From UBA3937 sp050951585 (GTDB lineage: Bacteria; Bacillota; Peptococcia; DRI-13; DTU073), in the NCBI GenBank assembly GCA_050951585.1, contig JBMNJI010000007.1, forward strand, positions 1 through 64,000: DNA of 64,000 nt, in the 5' to 3' direction. The position numbers and the translations under genes are program-made. Below the pieces are notes generated by a model. The model was not told the DNA's origin. It did not search any database and saw nothing but the letters and a program-made list of their open reading frames with translations. Below are positions 8,155-17,246 of this stretch, piece by piece; position 1 is the first letter of the stretch; every line of letters begins with the position of its first letter.

Positions 8155-9819
8155 TTACTGTTGCTGTTGTGCAACAAAAACCCTTTTAAAATCAAACCCC
8201 GTCCCTAACGGGGAAACGAATAACCCTTCAATCCCATCACGTACCGCATAAACCTTCGTATACTGGTAAAGGGGCAACACCGGCAATTCCTCGAGAAGGA
8301 TCTTTTCAGCCTGATGGAAAGCGGTCATCCGCTCCGGCGCACTTAAAGCGGCGGCTGCCTCCTTCAGTAACTGATCATACTCATAATTAACCCAGCCTGT
8401 GGTATTGTTCCCGCTACCCGTAATAAACGGCTGTAAATACGGTAAAGGATCGGCATAATCCGCAGACCAGCCCATTAAACTCACCTGATAGGCTCTGTTT
8501 CTCATTCTCTCCGTGAGCTCCGGCCAGGGAAGAGCAGTAATCCTGACGTTAATTCCCAACCGTTCCTGCCATTCCTGCTGAATCTTTTCGGCCAGGTATT
8601 GATGCCCCTCATCCGTACTAATCAACAGTTCAAGCTGCGGAAAGTCCTTGCCCTCCGGATAACCAGCCGCCTGCAACAATTCTTTGGCTTTCCCTACATC
8701 GCCGTTTGGGACCGCCTTTCCGCTTTCCTGCCGGAAATCGCCGCCTTCAATACCCTCCGGCATCCCTTCCGGAATGATGCCCCGCGCCGGCTTTTGCCCG
8801 CCCTTTAATACTTCGGCCACTAACTTTTCCCGGTCGAGCGCATAAGAAAGAGCCTGGCGCACGCGCTGATCAGCAAGGGGCTTCTGGGTAGTGTTAAACT
8901 GATAATAGTAAGTGGTGAGCAAAAGAGCACTTTTCAGCTCTCCTTTTTTTAAACCATCCGCAATGTGCTGAAAGGGAATGTTGCCGGTTAAATCCAACTG
9001 CTCTTTCTGATATATTTGCCAGTCCTCCGCCGCATCATCAGGCAGGAACCAGTTCATACTCTCCAGTTGGATCTGCTCCGCATCCCAGTACTGCTCATTT
9101 TTCACCAGCTCATAGCTTTCCCCCGTGACTTCCCGCGCAAGCTTAAAAGGACCGTTCCCCACCAAACCCGTCGGCGTAAAGAAGGTGCCGCTACTATCCA
9201 GTAACGCCAGCGGCGGAATAGGATAAAAGACTGGATGGACCAGCTTTTGCAGAAAAGCAGGTTCTTCCTTTTCCAGCTCCATGACTAGTGTTTTCTCGTC
9301 TTCTGCTCTTATCCCGACCTGTTCCAGACTTACATTTTTCCCGGTATAATCCGCGGCAAGTGAGCGATGATAAGCCTGGGCATTTTTGAGGTCATAAAGG
9401 AGATAGGTATAAAGGCATTTTTCTCCGAGCCCCAGATTTCTTTTCACTGCGGCGACAAAATCATAGGCGGTAACCTTCTCCCCGTTGCTCCACTTGGCGT
9501 CACGCAAGGTGAAAACATATGTTTTTCCGTCTTCGGTTACCTGCCAGTCTTCAGCAAGCCCTTTTCCCAAAGAACCGTCGGACTCTAATCGGACCAAACC
9601 CTCAAAAAGACTGGTCACAAACTGATAACCGGCTTCATCCTGCAAAAGCCCCGGATCAACAGAGCGGGGAGTTAAAGGTAAAAGATAATTAAGGTGCTGC
9701 TTCACCGGTCCCTCGGGTACCTGCTCCTTAACGCAACCTGTAAAAACCGTCAAGACCAAAAGCAGTAAAAAAATAAAAGATGAAATTATTCCGCACTTAG
9801 TTCTAACTATTCTTCGCAC
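8155..9819 (-). CDS. Peptide/oligopeptide ABC transporter substrate-binding lipoprotein
   Basis: Family 5 solute-binding protein (OppA/DppA-like) tethered outside the membrane. It has an N-terminal hydrophobic segment ending in the lipobox FTGC (Cys29). The fold signature continues with RSVDPGLLQ, SLFEGLVRLESDG, LAEDWQVTEDGKTYVFTLRDAKWSNGE in adjacent blocks, then RQALSYALDRE and a C-terminal SWSADYADPLPYLQ-like motif (MGWSADYADP). Length 554 is typical. No permease or ATPase gene is adjacent, so it is an orphan binding protein or serves a distant transporter. It is transcribed divergently from the GntR regulator, which could control it through the AT-rich 117-bp spacer. Confidence 0.9.
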   Translation of the reverse strand: MRRIVRTKCGIISSFIFLLLLVLTVFTGCVKEQVPEGPVKQHLNYLLPLTPRSVDPGLLQDEAGYQFVTSLFEGLVRLESDGSLGKGLAEDWQVTEDGKTYVFTLRDAKWSNGEKVTAYDFVAAVKRNLGLGEKCLYTYLLYDLKNAQAYHRSLAADYTGKNVSLEQVGIRAEDEKTLVMELEKEEPAFLQKLVHPVFYPIPPLALLDSSGTFFTPTGLVGNGPFKLAREVTGESYELVKNEQYWDAEQIQLESMNWFLPDDAAEDWQIYQKEQLDLTGNIPFQHIADGLKKGELKSALLLTTYYYQFNTTQKPLADQRVRQALSYALDREKLVAEVLKGGQKPARGIIPEGMPEGIEGGDFRQESGKAVPNGDVGKAKELLQAAGYPEGKDFPQLELLISTDEGHQYLAEKIQQEWQERLGINVRITALPWPELTERMRNRAYQVSLMGWSADYADPLPYLQPFITGSGNNTTGWVNYEYDQLLKEAAAALSAPERMTAFHQAEKILLEELPVLPLYQYTKVYAVRDGIEGLFVSPLGTGFDFKRVFVAQQQQ

Positions 9820-9936
9820 TTTAAAAAAACCTCCCCGTACTGTATACTATAATTGAATTGATTATTAATTTATTATATATATAAAAATTAACCGACCGCA
9901 TTACCTACATTATGAGGCAAGGAGTGGAAAGACACA

Positions 9937-10608
9937 ATGGCAGATAATTCTTTGCGCAATAAAGCCTTTAAGTATATCAAAACGCAAGTCCTCAACGGCA
10001 AATATAAACAGGGCGAAACCCTGATTGAATCGAAAATGGCTAAGGAATTAGGGGTCAGCCGCACCCCCATCAGAGAAGCGCTACAATTACTGGAAATCGA
10101 AGGTCTGGTGGAAACATGCCCGAACAAAGGCACCGTAGTCCTGGGTATCTCCACACAGGACGTACGTGATATTTTCACAATCCGTTGCCTCATCGAGGGG
10201 CTGGCGGCACGTTGGGCCGCAGAACGGATGACGACCGAACAAAAAAATGAATTGCGAAAAGCAGTGGATTTAATGGAGTTTTACGCCGCGAAAGGCGAAA
10301 TGAATGAACTTACCGAGTTGGATAATCACTTCCACCAACAAATTTATGACGCATCCGGCAGTAAAATCCTGAAAATCACCCTCGGCAACCTCCACCAGTT
10401 TGTGCAATTAGCCCGTTTGGAATCCTTAATGGTTCCTCACCGCCTGGAAGATACCCTGCGGGAACACCGGGCCATTTTCACAGCCTTAATGGAAGGAAAT
10501 CCGGAAAACGCTGAAAAAGCCATGGCGAATCATGTCAATAAAGCCTCCCTGAACATTATTCATGCTCACCCGAATGGCCTTCCTAACGATAACCCACACG
10601 AGCTTTAA
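9937..10608 (+). CDS. GntR-family transcriptional regulator, FadR/FCD type
   Basis: The 223-residue DNA-binding protein has an N-terminal winged helix (about 5-70) with GETLIESKMAKELGVSRTPIREAL, shown here as adjoining pieces: KMAKELGVSRTPIREALQ is the recognition region. The FCD ligand-binding domain (about 80-210) contains the histidines and acidic residues that bind metal, in DNHFHQQIY and EHRAIF. The ligand is likely a small organic acid but cannot be told. A GGAG-like ribosome site (CAAGGAGTGG) precedes ATG. Its divergent neighbour, the peptide-binding lipoprotein, is the obvious candidate target. Confidence 0.9.
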   Translation: MADNSLRNKAFKYIKTQVLNGKYKQGETLIESKMAKELGVSRTPIREALQLLEIEGLVETCPNKGTVVLGISTQDVRDIFTIRCLIEGLAARWAAERMTTEQKNELRKAVDLMEFYAAKGEMNELTELDNHFHQQIYDASGSKILKITLGNLHQFVQLARLESLMVPHRLEDTLREHRAIFTALMEGNPENAEKAMANHVNKASLNIIHAHPNGLPNDNPHEL

Positions 10609-10663
10609 TTGTACTTCCGCAGAATTTCAGCAATAATCCATACCTCCCCTTTCTATCTCTGCG

Positions 10664-10708
10664 AGGACAGTGACCACGCTTCAGGCGCGGACACCGTCCT
10701 TTTTTTTG
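10664..10708 (+). terminator. Terminator after the GntR gene
   Basis: AGGAC (10664) pairs with GTCCT near 10696-10700, with a partly paired stem between, followed by eight T. Confidence 0.7.
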
Positions 10709-10812
10709 CGCCTATTTTTGCATTACACACACCACATCTTAGTTTCATGGTTTAAATCTGGTTCATTGCCGTTTAAGTTTCGGTGTATCATATAAGTTTA
10801 TTATAGGGCACC

Positions 10813-11472
10813 TTATTTCGGGCCCTTGCGGGAACCCGGCTTCACTAAAGGCACCCGGTCCTTACAGATTGGGCACTCCTCCGGCGGATACGAAACAACC
10901 TCCATCGATAAGGCACTGTAAAGGGGGACCCCAAGCTCCACCTTACCGTTACTGCGATCAACCAGCGAAGCAACCCCCACAACCTCTCCGCCCTGTTCTT
11001 CCACCACCCTGATTGTTTCCCGGACTGAGCCTCCGGTGGTAATCACGTCTTCCACAACTAAAACTTTAGCCCCTTTCTTAATCTGAAAGCCCCGGCGTAA
11101 AGTCATCACGCTATCCTCTCTTTCGGCAAAAAGACTGAGCGCATTCAATTGTCGCGCCATTTCATAGGCTAAGGTTACCCCACCTAAAGCCGGCCCGATC
11201 ACAACCTCAATATCTTTAGAATCAGGGATTTTTTTGATCAGCTGGGCACACAGCCGGGCCGCCACCGCGGGATATTGCAAAACAAGGGCACACTGTAGGT
11301 AACGGTTACTGTGTCTGCCGGACGTTAAAAGAAAATGCCCTTCTTTTAAAGCCGTACATTCCTTAAACAGTTCAATGATTTGCTCCGGACTCAGTTCCGC
11401 CTCTTTATTCTCTTGCTCACCCTTAAATACCTTAAGCAGCAGACTATCCTGCCAACCAGCCTTCTCGCTCAT
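10813..11472 (-). CDS. pyrE: Orotate phosphoribosyltransferase
   Basis: It joins orotate to PRPP to give OMP. The 219-residue form starts at ATG 11472 just after the pyrF stop, behind an AGGAGGCG ribosome site. A longer frame from 11499 would overlap pyrF and is less likely. The PRPP loop VLVVEDVITTGGS lies in the second half, preceded by VIGPALGGVTLAYE. The N-terminal ~35 residues extend beyond the usual start (which aligns at about EQIIELFKECTALKEGHFLL). The C-terminus has CPICK, a pair of cysteines that could bind a metal. Last gene of the pyrimidine operon. Confidence 0.95.
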   Translation of the reverse strand: MSEKAGWQDSLLLKVFKGEQENKEAELSPEQIIELFKECTALKEGHFLLTSGRHSNRYLQCALVLQYPAVAARLCAQLIKKIPDSKDIEVVIGPALGGVTLAYEMARQLNALSLFAEREDSVMTLRRGFQIKKGAKVLVVEDVITTGGSVRETIRVVEEQGGEVVGVASLVDRSNGKVELGVPLYSALSMEVVSYPPEECPICKDRVPLVKPGSRKGPK

Positions 11473-11473
11473 C

Positions 11474-12205
11474 TTACAACGCCTCCTTAATTTCTTCAAG
11501 AACCTTATTCGCCGCTTCCCGCGGGTCTGCCGCAGCAGTAATCGGCCGCCCTACCACCAGATAATCTGCTCCTTGCCGGATGGCCTCCCCGGGCGTAGTA
11601 ATCCGTTTCTGATCATTCACCGCCGCCCAGGCCGGACGTACCCCCGGACAAATTATTTTAAAACCGGGGCGGCAGGATGCTCTGATTAAGCCAATTTCAC
11701 GAGGGGAAGCCACTACACCATCCATCCCGGCTTCCTCCGCCAAACGGGCAAAATTCACTACTGATTTTTCGATGCCTTGCGCGAGCCCGAGCTCCTGTAA
11801 TCCCGCTTCATCAAAACTCGTTAAAACCGTGACGGCTATTACCAGGGGAGCTTTAATGCCCAATTCCGCAGCTTTGGCGCGGGCAGTCTGCACCGCCTGC
11901 TCCATCATCTTCCGTCCCCCGCCGGCATGGACATTGAAGATCGCCGCTCCCTGCGCTACAGCCTGAACAGAAGCTTGCGCCACCGTATTTGGTATGTCAT
12001 GAAATTTTAAATCCAGAAAGACTTTCTTCCCCAACTCCCGCAGCCTGGCTACTGCTTCACCTCTGCTCGCCAGATAGAGCTCCAGGCCTACTTTGAAATA
12101 CTCCACTTCCGGTAAGAGACGCACTAATTTCTCCGCATCAATCCAGGACGGGTAATCCAACGCTACAATCAGTCGTTCCGTAGGTTTTTTTTCATTTATC
12201 CCCAT
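11474..12205 (-). CDS. pyrF: Orotidine 5'-phosphate decarboxylase
   Basis: It decarboxylates OMP to UMP. The 243-residue TIM barrel has LIVALDYPS at the N-terminus, the catalytic DLKFHDIPNT motif with its Lys-Asp network, the VVASPREI segment and the phosphate-binding ICPGVRP. The C-terminal YLVVGRPITAA is also typical. It overlaps the end of pyrD by 14 bp and touches pyrE, consistent with translational coupling. Confidence 0.97.
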   Translation of the reverse strand: MGINEKKPTERLIVALDYPSWIDAEKLVRLLPEVEYFKVGLELYLASRGEAVARLRELGKKVFLDLKFHDIPNTVAQASVQAVAQGAAIFNVHAGGGRKMMEQAVQTARAKAAELGIKAPLVIAVTVLTSFDEAGLQELGLAQGIEKSVVNFARLAEEAGMDGVVASPREIGLIRASCRPGFKIICPGVRPAWAAVNDQKRITTPGEAIRQGADYLVVGRPITAAADPREAANKVLEEIKEAL

Positions 12206-13130
12206 TCTTCCAAGCCACCCCTCTCAATTCACTGATCTTCCTGATGCCATGCTCCTGACAATACTTCTGCAGTCCGGCGATAATCTCCATACAGCAGCGG
12301 GGATTAACAAACTGCCCAGTGCCCACAGCCACTGCCGTCGCCCCGGCCATGATAAATTCCAGGGCATCTTCCGCCGTGATAATTCCCCCGAGCCCGATAA
12401 TCGGTATTTTGACCTTCTGGGCCACCTGCCAGACCATCCGCACCGCCACCGGTCTGATGGCGGGGCCCGAAAGACCGCCTGTCACATTGGCCAGAACCGG
12501 TTTTCCCGTCCGAATATCAATCGCCATGCCCAGTAAGGTATTAATCAGTGAAAGGCCATCCGCCCCTGCTTCTTCCACGGCTTGCGCCATTTCCACAATA
12601 TCCGTGACATTAGGGGATAGCTTGGCAATAACCGGCAAATCCGTGTGAGCTTTGACGATGCTGATCACTTGCGCGGCCGTATCCGGATGACTGCCGAAAG
12701 CCATCCCGCCTTCCCGCACATTAGGGCAGGAGATATTCACCTCCAGCGCCTTGACCACCGGACAGGTACTTAGTCTTGCCGCAACGACGCCGTATTCCTC
12801 GAAGGTATGACCGGCAATATTCACGATGACCGGTACATCATAGTCTGCCAAAGGCGGTAGATATGTAGCCAGTACCTCTTCGACCCCCGGATTTTCTAAC
12901 CCGATGGCGTTCAAGAGACCCGCCGGGGTCTCCACCAGGCGGGGAGTAGGATTCCCTTGACGGGGGTGTAGGGTGACCCCTTTCACGACTACGGCACCCA
13001 AAGCATCAAGGGGAAAAAAGTCAGTATACGCTTCACCAAAACCAAAGGTTCCGGAAGCAGTCATGACCGGATTTTTTAGTTTTAGACCGGCCAACTCCAC
13101 CGCTAAATCAGCCTGCTCAATTTTCGCCAT
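12192..13130 (-). CDS. pyrD: Dihydroorotate dehydrogenase, class 1B catalytic subunit
   Basis: FMN enzyme oxidising dihydroorotate to orotate. The 312-residue length, the NISCPNVREGG motif with the class 1 catalytic Cys, VKLSPNVTD-like KLSPNVTDI, and NTLLGMAIDI and GLGGI stretches identify it. Class 1B is inferred because a pyrK subunit gene directly precedes it; the pair passes electrons to NAD through FAD and a [2Fe-2S] cluster. It overlaps both neighbours by 14 bp. Confidence 0.96.
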   Translation of the reverse strand: MAKIEQADLAVELAGLKLKNPVMTASGTFGFGEAYTDFFPLDALGAVVVKGVTLHPRQGNPTPRLVETPAGLLNAIGLENPGVEEVLATYLPPLADYDVPVIVNIAGHTFEEYGVVAARLSTCPVVKALEVNISCPNVREGGMAFGSHPDTAAQVISIVKAHTDLPVIAKLSPNVTDIVEMAQAVEEAGADGLSLINTLLGMAIDIRTGKPVLANVTGGLSGPAIRPVAVRMVWQVAQKVKIPIIGLGGIITAEDALEFIMAGATAVAVGTGQFVNPRCCMEIIAGLQKYCQEHGIRKISELRGVAWKNGDK

Positions 13131-13989
13131 TCCACCGCACCTCCTCTGCCCAAAAAACCGGTCCGTCCTGGCAGACCTTTAAACGTTTTTCAGCCATCTC
13201 GGCGGACCCGGCTTCCGCGGCAGTCTCCGCATGAGTGTGCTGGGTGTCATGAGTATACTCTACGGCCTGATTCTTCGTCTTCGCCTTCTCACAGGTACAA
13301 CCCAGACAAGCCCCCACTCCGCAAGCCATCACCGCTTCCAAGGACACCTGCAGCGGGATCCTTCTTTCCCGGGCAAGGCGCGCCACTGCGGCCAACATGG
13401 GGCGCGGACCGCAGGCATATAAGCGAGCAGGTAATTCTTTCGCCAACCATTCCTCCAACAAGGAGGTGACCAGGCCCCGTCGTCCCCCACTGCCATCCTC
13501 GGTCGCCAGGGAGAAAGGAAATTGATCAGCACAATTGGCAAGGGGCGGTAGTAGCTCTTTATTGCGAGCCCCCCAAAAAGCCTCCACCTGATTCTGCAGT
13601 GCCAATTGCTGCCCTAAAAAGATAAGAGGAGCAACACCCATGCCACCGCCCACCAGTCCCACCTTTTTGTCCTTAATATCCGTAGCAAAGCCGTTTCCTA
13701 AGGGGCCCAGCACATCCAGCACCGCACCCGCCTTAAGCTCACTCAAAAGCTTCGTTCCTTTTCCCACGACCTGATAACAAAAGGAGACTAGCCCTGCCAC
13801 GCGCTCAACCTGATAAATACTGAGGGGACGCCGCAGTAAAGGATCAAAACTATTGTGACAGCGGAGATGCGCAAATTGTCCGGGGCTTGCTTCCCGGGCT
13901 ATTTCCGCACTTTCGATCGTCAGGACAAAAACGTTGGACCCGCTCTTCTGTTGACTGACCACCCGCGCTTGCGGTACATGATACTTCAC
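13117..13989 (-). CDS. pyrK: Dihydroorotate dehydrogenase electron-transfer subunit
   Basis: FAD and [2Fe-2S] subunit linking PyrD to NAD. The FAD domain shows RRPLSIYQ and GTKLLSEL; the NAD domain has VGGGMGVAPLIFL. Cluster cysteines lie in CGVGACLGCTC and later in KVCQDGPVF. Between the third and fourth ligands are about 32 residues, longer than I expect for the family, forming a His/Ala/Glu-rich insert. The most plausible start is GTG 13989, 8 nt after AGAGGAG. An upstream in-frame GTG at 14007 lacks such a site. Confidence 0.92.
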   Translation of the reverse strand: MKYHVPQARVVSQQKSGSNVFVLTIESAEIAREASPGQFAHLRCHNSFDPLLRRPLSIYQVERVAGLVSFCYQVVGKGTKLLSELKAGAVLDVLGPLGNGFATDIKDKKVGLVGGGMGVAPLIFLGQQLALQNQVEAFWGARNKELLPPLANCADQFPFSLATEDGSGGRRGLVTSLLEEWLAKELPARLYACGPRPMLAAVARLARERRIPLQVSLEAVMACGVGACLGCTCEKAKTKNQAVEYTHDTQHTHAETAAEAGSAEMAEKRLKVCQDGPVFWAEEVRWNGEN

Positions 13990-14030
13990 AACATTAGCTC
14001 CTCTCACACTATATTATCCCTTAATCTATT

Positions 14031-17000
14031 CTAGTCTTCGCTCAAATAATCCTGTAAAGCTTTTACTTTCACTTGTTCTTCTTCACTAATCATCTTAATG
14101 GCATTCAACAATCCCCCTGCCGTATCGAGAGAAGTCAGGCAAGGAATATTGTATTCTACTGCCGCACGCCGCATTTGGAACCCATCCCTTAACGGCTGTT
14201 TTCCCTTGGTCAGGCTATTAAGGACAAAACCTAGCTTCCCACTACGAATAAGGTCTTCCACGTTCGGACTGCCTTCTTGCAGTTTAGCCACCTGGCATAC
14301 GGGTACATTACGTTCCCGTAAGAAGGCGGCCGTACCCGGCGTGGCCCAAATAGTGAAACCTAATTCGGCAAAACCGCGCAGGATCGGTAAAGCTTCCTCT
14401 TTATTTTTATCGGCAATGGTCGCCAAAAACTCTCCCTGCCGCGGGATCTCGTAACCGGCGCCGGCAAAAGCCTTATGCAAGGCCTGGGAAAAACTGTTGG
14501 CCAAACCCATCACTTCACCGGTCGACTTCATTTCCGGTCCAAGGGAAGGCTCCACATTCGCCAGCTTATTAAAAGAGAATACCGGCATCTTGATGGCAAT
14601 TAGCTTTCTTTCCGGCTGGTAGCCTCCGGCATAGCCCTGACTCCGCAAGGTTTCTCCCAGCATAATATTTGTGGCCAGTTTCACCAAGGGTATCCCGGTT
14701 ACTTTGCTTAAGAAAGGAACAGTCCGGCTGGCTCGCGGATTAACCTCAATCACATAGACCTCATTATCCTTGACTACGAACTGGATATTTAAAATCCCTT
14801 TCACCTGCAGTTTTAAGGCAATCCTTTCCGTATAATTAATCAGAATGGACTTGATCTCCTCAGACAGTGTCTGCGTAGGATAGATGGCGATACTATCACC
14901 CGAATGAACCCCGGCTCTCTCCAAATGCTCCATCAGCCCGGGCATCAACACTTCTTCACCATCGCAAACTGCATCAACCTCTACTTCCTTGCCCAAAACA
15001 TACCGGTCCACCAGCACCGGATGTTCATTGGACACCCGCACCGCCTCGACCAGATAACTCTCCAACTCCTCTTCGGAGTACACAATCTCCATGGCCCTGC
15101 CTCCCAGAACATAAGACGGCCTCACCAGCACCGGAAAGCCCAGTTCCTCGGCAATTTTTTTGGCCTCATTCCGGCTGCGGGCCATACTGCCCTTCGGGCG
15201 CGGAATCCCCAGTTCTTCCAGCACGGCATCAAACCTTTCGCGATCTTCCGCCCGGTCGATATCCTCCACACTGGTCCCCAAAATCCGGATTCCCCTTTCC
15301 GCTAAAGGCTTCGCCAGATTGATCGCCGTCTGCCCCCCGAATTGCACCACTACCCCCAGGGGCTTTTCCGCTTCCAGCACATCGAGGACGTTTTCCAGGG
15401 TTAACGGCTCAAAAAACAGCTTGTCAGAAGTATCCGGGTCCGTACTCACCGTTTCCGGATTATTATTGATGACAATTGCCTCCATCCCTTTCTCTTTGAT
15501 CGCCCAGGAAGAATGGACAGAACAATAATCAAATTCGATTCCCTGCCCGATTCTGATTGGCCCCGAGCCAAGGACAACCACTTTGGGGCGGTCGGAGTCC
15601 GTCTTTAACTCATCCTCTTCCCCATAAGAAGAATAATAATAAGGAGTGGCCGCTTCCGTTTCCCCGGCACAAGTATCCACCATCCGGTAGACAGGTTCAA
15701 TCCCCAAAGCTTTTCTGCCCTGACGAACCTCCTCTTCGGTCACACCGCGCAAACGGGCTAACTCGCTGTCGCTCAGGCCGCACTTTTTGGCCAGCAACCA
15801 GTCTTCGCTCTGCCATTCTTTTTTCTGGGCAAGAAAAATTTCCAGATTAACCAGATTGGCGATATTATCCAGGAAGAATAAATCAATCCCCGTGATTCGA
15901 TGAATCTGTTCCATCGGAACCCGCCGCCGGAAACATTCCGCAATGATAAAAATCCTTTCGTCATCCGCCGCCTGCAATTTTGCCAGCAGCTCCGGCCAAG
16001 ATAACTTTTGAAAATCGGGCACCATCAGACTGCTAAAACTCATCTCCAGGGAATGAATGGCTTTTAACAAGGCGGACGAAAAAGTTCTGCCTAAAGCCAT
16101 CACTTCGCCGGTCGCCTTCATCTGTGAACCGAGAGTTCGTCTGGCCGTATTAAATTTATCAAAGGGCCAGCGGGGCACTTTTACCACTACATAGTCGACC
16201 GCCGGTTCAAAACAAGCAGAAGTGGTCCCGGTCACGCTGTTCGGAATTTCGTCGAGCGTATACCCTAAGGCAATCTTCGTAGTCACCTTGGCAATCGGAT
16301 AACCGGTTGCTTTGGACGCCAGGGCACTGGAACGGCTAACCCGCGGATTAACCTCTATGACATAATATTGATCACTATGTGGATCCAAAGCAAACTGAAC
16401 ATTGCAACCGCCTTCAATCCCTAAGGCCCGGATAATCTTCAAAGCGCTGTTCCGCAACAGTTGAAAGTCCGGATCAGACAGGGTCTGGGTAGGAGCAACC
16501 ACAATACTGTCTCCGGTGTGAATCCCCACCGGATCAAAATTTTCCATAGAGCAGATTGTAATACAGTTATCATTGGCATCCCGCATTACCTCAAACTCGA
16601 TTTCCTTCCAGCCGGCCACACTTTTCTCGATTAATAGCTGCCGGTTCATGCTGTATTTCAAGCCACGCCCGGCAATTTCTCTTAACTGCTCGGCATTCTC
16701 AGCCACGCCGCCGCCCGTGCCTCCCAGCGTAAAGCCCGGACGCACAATAATCGGAAAACCAATTTTTTCAGCAAAAACTAAGGCTTCCTCAATACTGGCC
16801 ACAATAGCACTTTCCGGCACCGGCTCACCAATTTCGTTCATGGTCTCTTTAAATAGTTCTCTGTCTTCGGCTTTAGCAATCGCCCGTAAGGATGTGCCCA
16901 AAAGGCTGACCCCTTCGCGCTCCAGAACACCGTTTTTGGCTAAAGTCATCGCCATATTCAAACCCACCTGACCACCTAAGGTCGCCAGCATCCCCTGGGG

Positions 17001-17246
17001 TTTTTCCTTTTTGATAATTTCCTCTACCGCTTCGGGAGTTAAAGGCTCCAGATATACCCTTGACGCCATATGGGCATCGGTCATGATGGTGGCAGGGTTA
17101 GAGTTTACCAGCACAACCTCGATCCCCTCTTCCTTTAAAGCCTGACAAGCCTGGGTTCCGGCATAATCGAACTCTGCCGCCTGCCCAATCACAATCGGAC
17201 CGGAACCAATCACCAAAACTTTCTGCAAGCCGCTTTTCCTAGGCAT
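14031..17246 (-). CDS. carB: Carbamoyl-phosphate synthase large subunit
   Basis: The 1071-residue enzyme makes carbamoyl phosphate from bicarbonate, ammonia and 2 ATP. Two ATP-grasp halves are visible: LVIGSGPIVIGQAAEFDYAG-type and VVLGSGPIRIGQGIEFDY-type openings at about residues 10 and 555, EVNPRVSRSSALASKATG and EVNPRASRTVPFLSKVTG active loops, and an allosteric MGS-like domain after about 935 (ATPGTAAFLRE). No catalytic defect is seen. It abuts carA. Because CarA appears glutaminase-dead, this subunit may be fed by free ammonia. Confidence 0.97.
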   Translation of the reverse strand: MPRKSGLQKVLVIGSGPIVIGQAAEFDYAGTQACQALKEEGIEVVLVNSNPATIMTDAHMASRVYLEPLTPEAVEEIIKKEKPQGMLATLGGQVGLNMAMTLAKNGVLEREGVSLLGTSLRAIAKAEDRELFKETMNEIGEPVPESAIVASIEEALVFAEKIGFPIIVRPGFTLGGTGGGVAENAEQLREIAGRGLKYSMNRQLLIEKSVAGWKEIEFEVMRDANDNCITICSMENFDPVGIHTGDSIVVAPTQTLSDPDFQLLRNSALKIIRALGIEGGCNVQFALDPHSDQYYVIEVNPRVSRSSALASKATGYPIAKVTTKIALGYTLDEIPNSVTGTTSACFEPAVDYVVVKVPRWPFDKFNTARRTLGSQMKATGEVMALGRTFSSALLKAIHSLEMSFSSLMVPDFQKLSWPELLAKLQAADDERIFIIAECFRRRVPMEQIHRITGIDLFFLDNIANLVNLEIFLAQKKEWQSEDWLLAKKCGLSDSELARLRGVTEEEVRQGRKALGIEPVYRMVDTCAGETEAATPYYYSSYGEEDELKTDSDRPKVVVLGSGPIRIGQGIEFDYCSVHSSWAIKEKGMEAIVINNNPETVSTDPDTSDKLFFEPLTLENVLDVLEAEKPLGVVVQFGGQTAINLAKPLAERGIRILGTSVEDIDRAEDRERFDAVLEELGIPRPKGSMARSRNEAKKIAEELGFPVLVRPSYVLGGRAMEIVYSEEELESYLVEAVRVSNEHPVLVDRYVLGKEVEVDAVCDGEEVLMPGLMEHLERAGVHSGDSIAIYPTQTLSEEIKSILINYTERIALKLQVKGILNIQFVVKDNEVYVIEVNPRASRTVPFLSKVTGIPLVKLATNIMLGETLRSQGYAGGYQPERKLIAIKMPVFSFNKLANVEPSLGPEMKSTGEVMGLANSFSQALHKAFAGAGYEIPRQGEFLATIADKNKEEALPILRGFAELGFTIWATPGTAAFLRERNVPVCQVAKLQEGSPNVEDLIRSGKLGFVLNSLTKGKQPLRDGFQMRRAAVEYNIPCLTSLDTAGGLLNAIKMISEEEQVKVKALQDYLSED

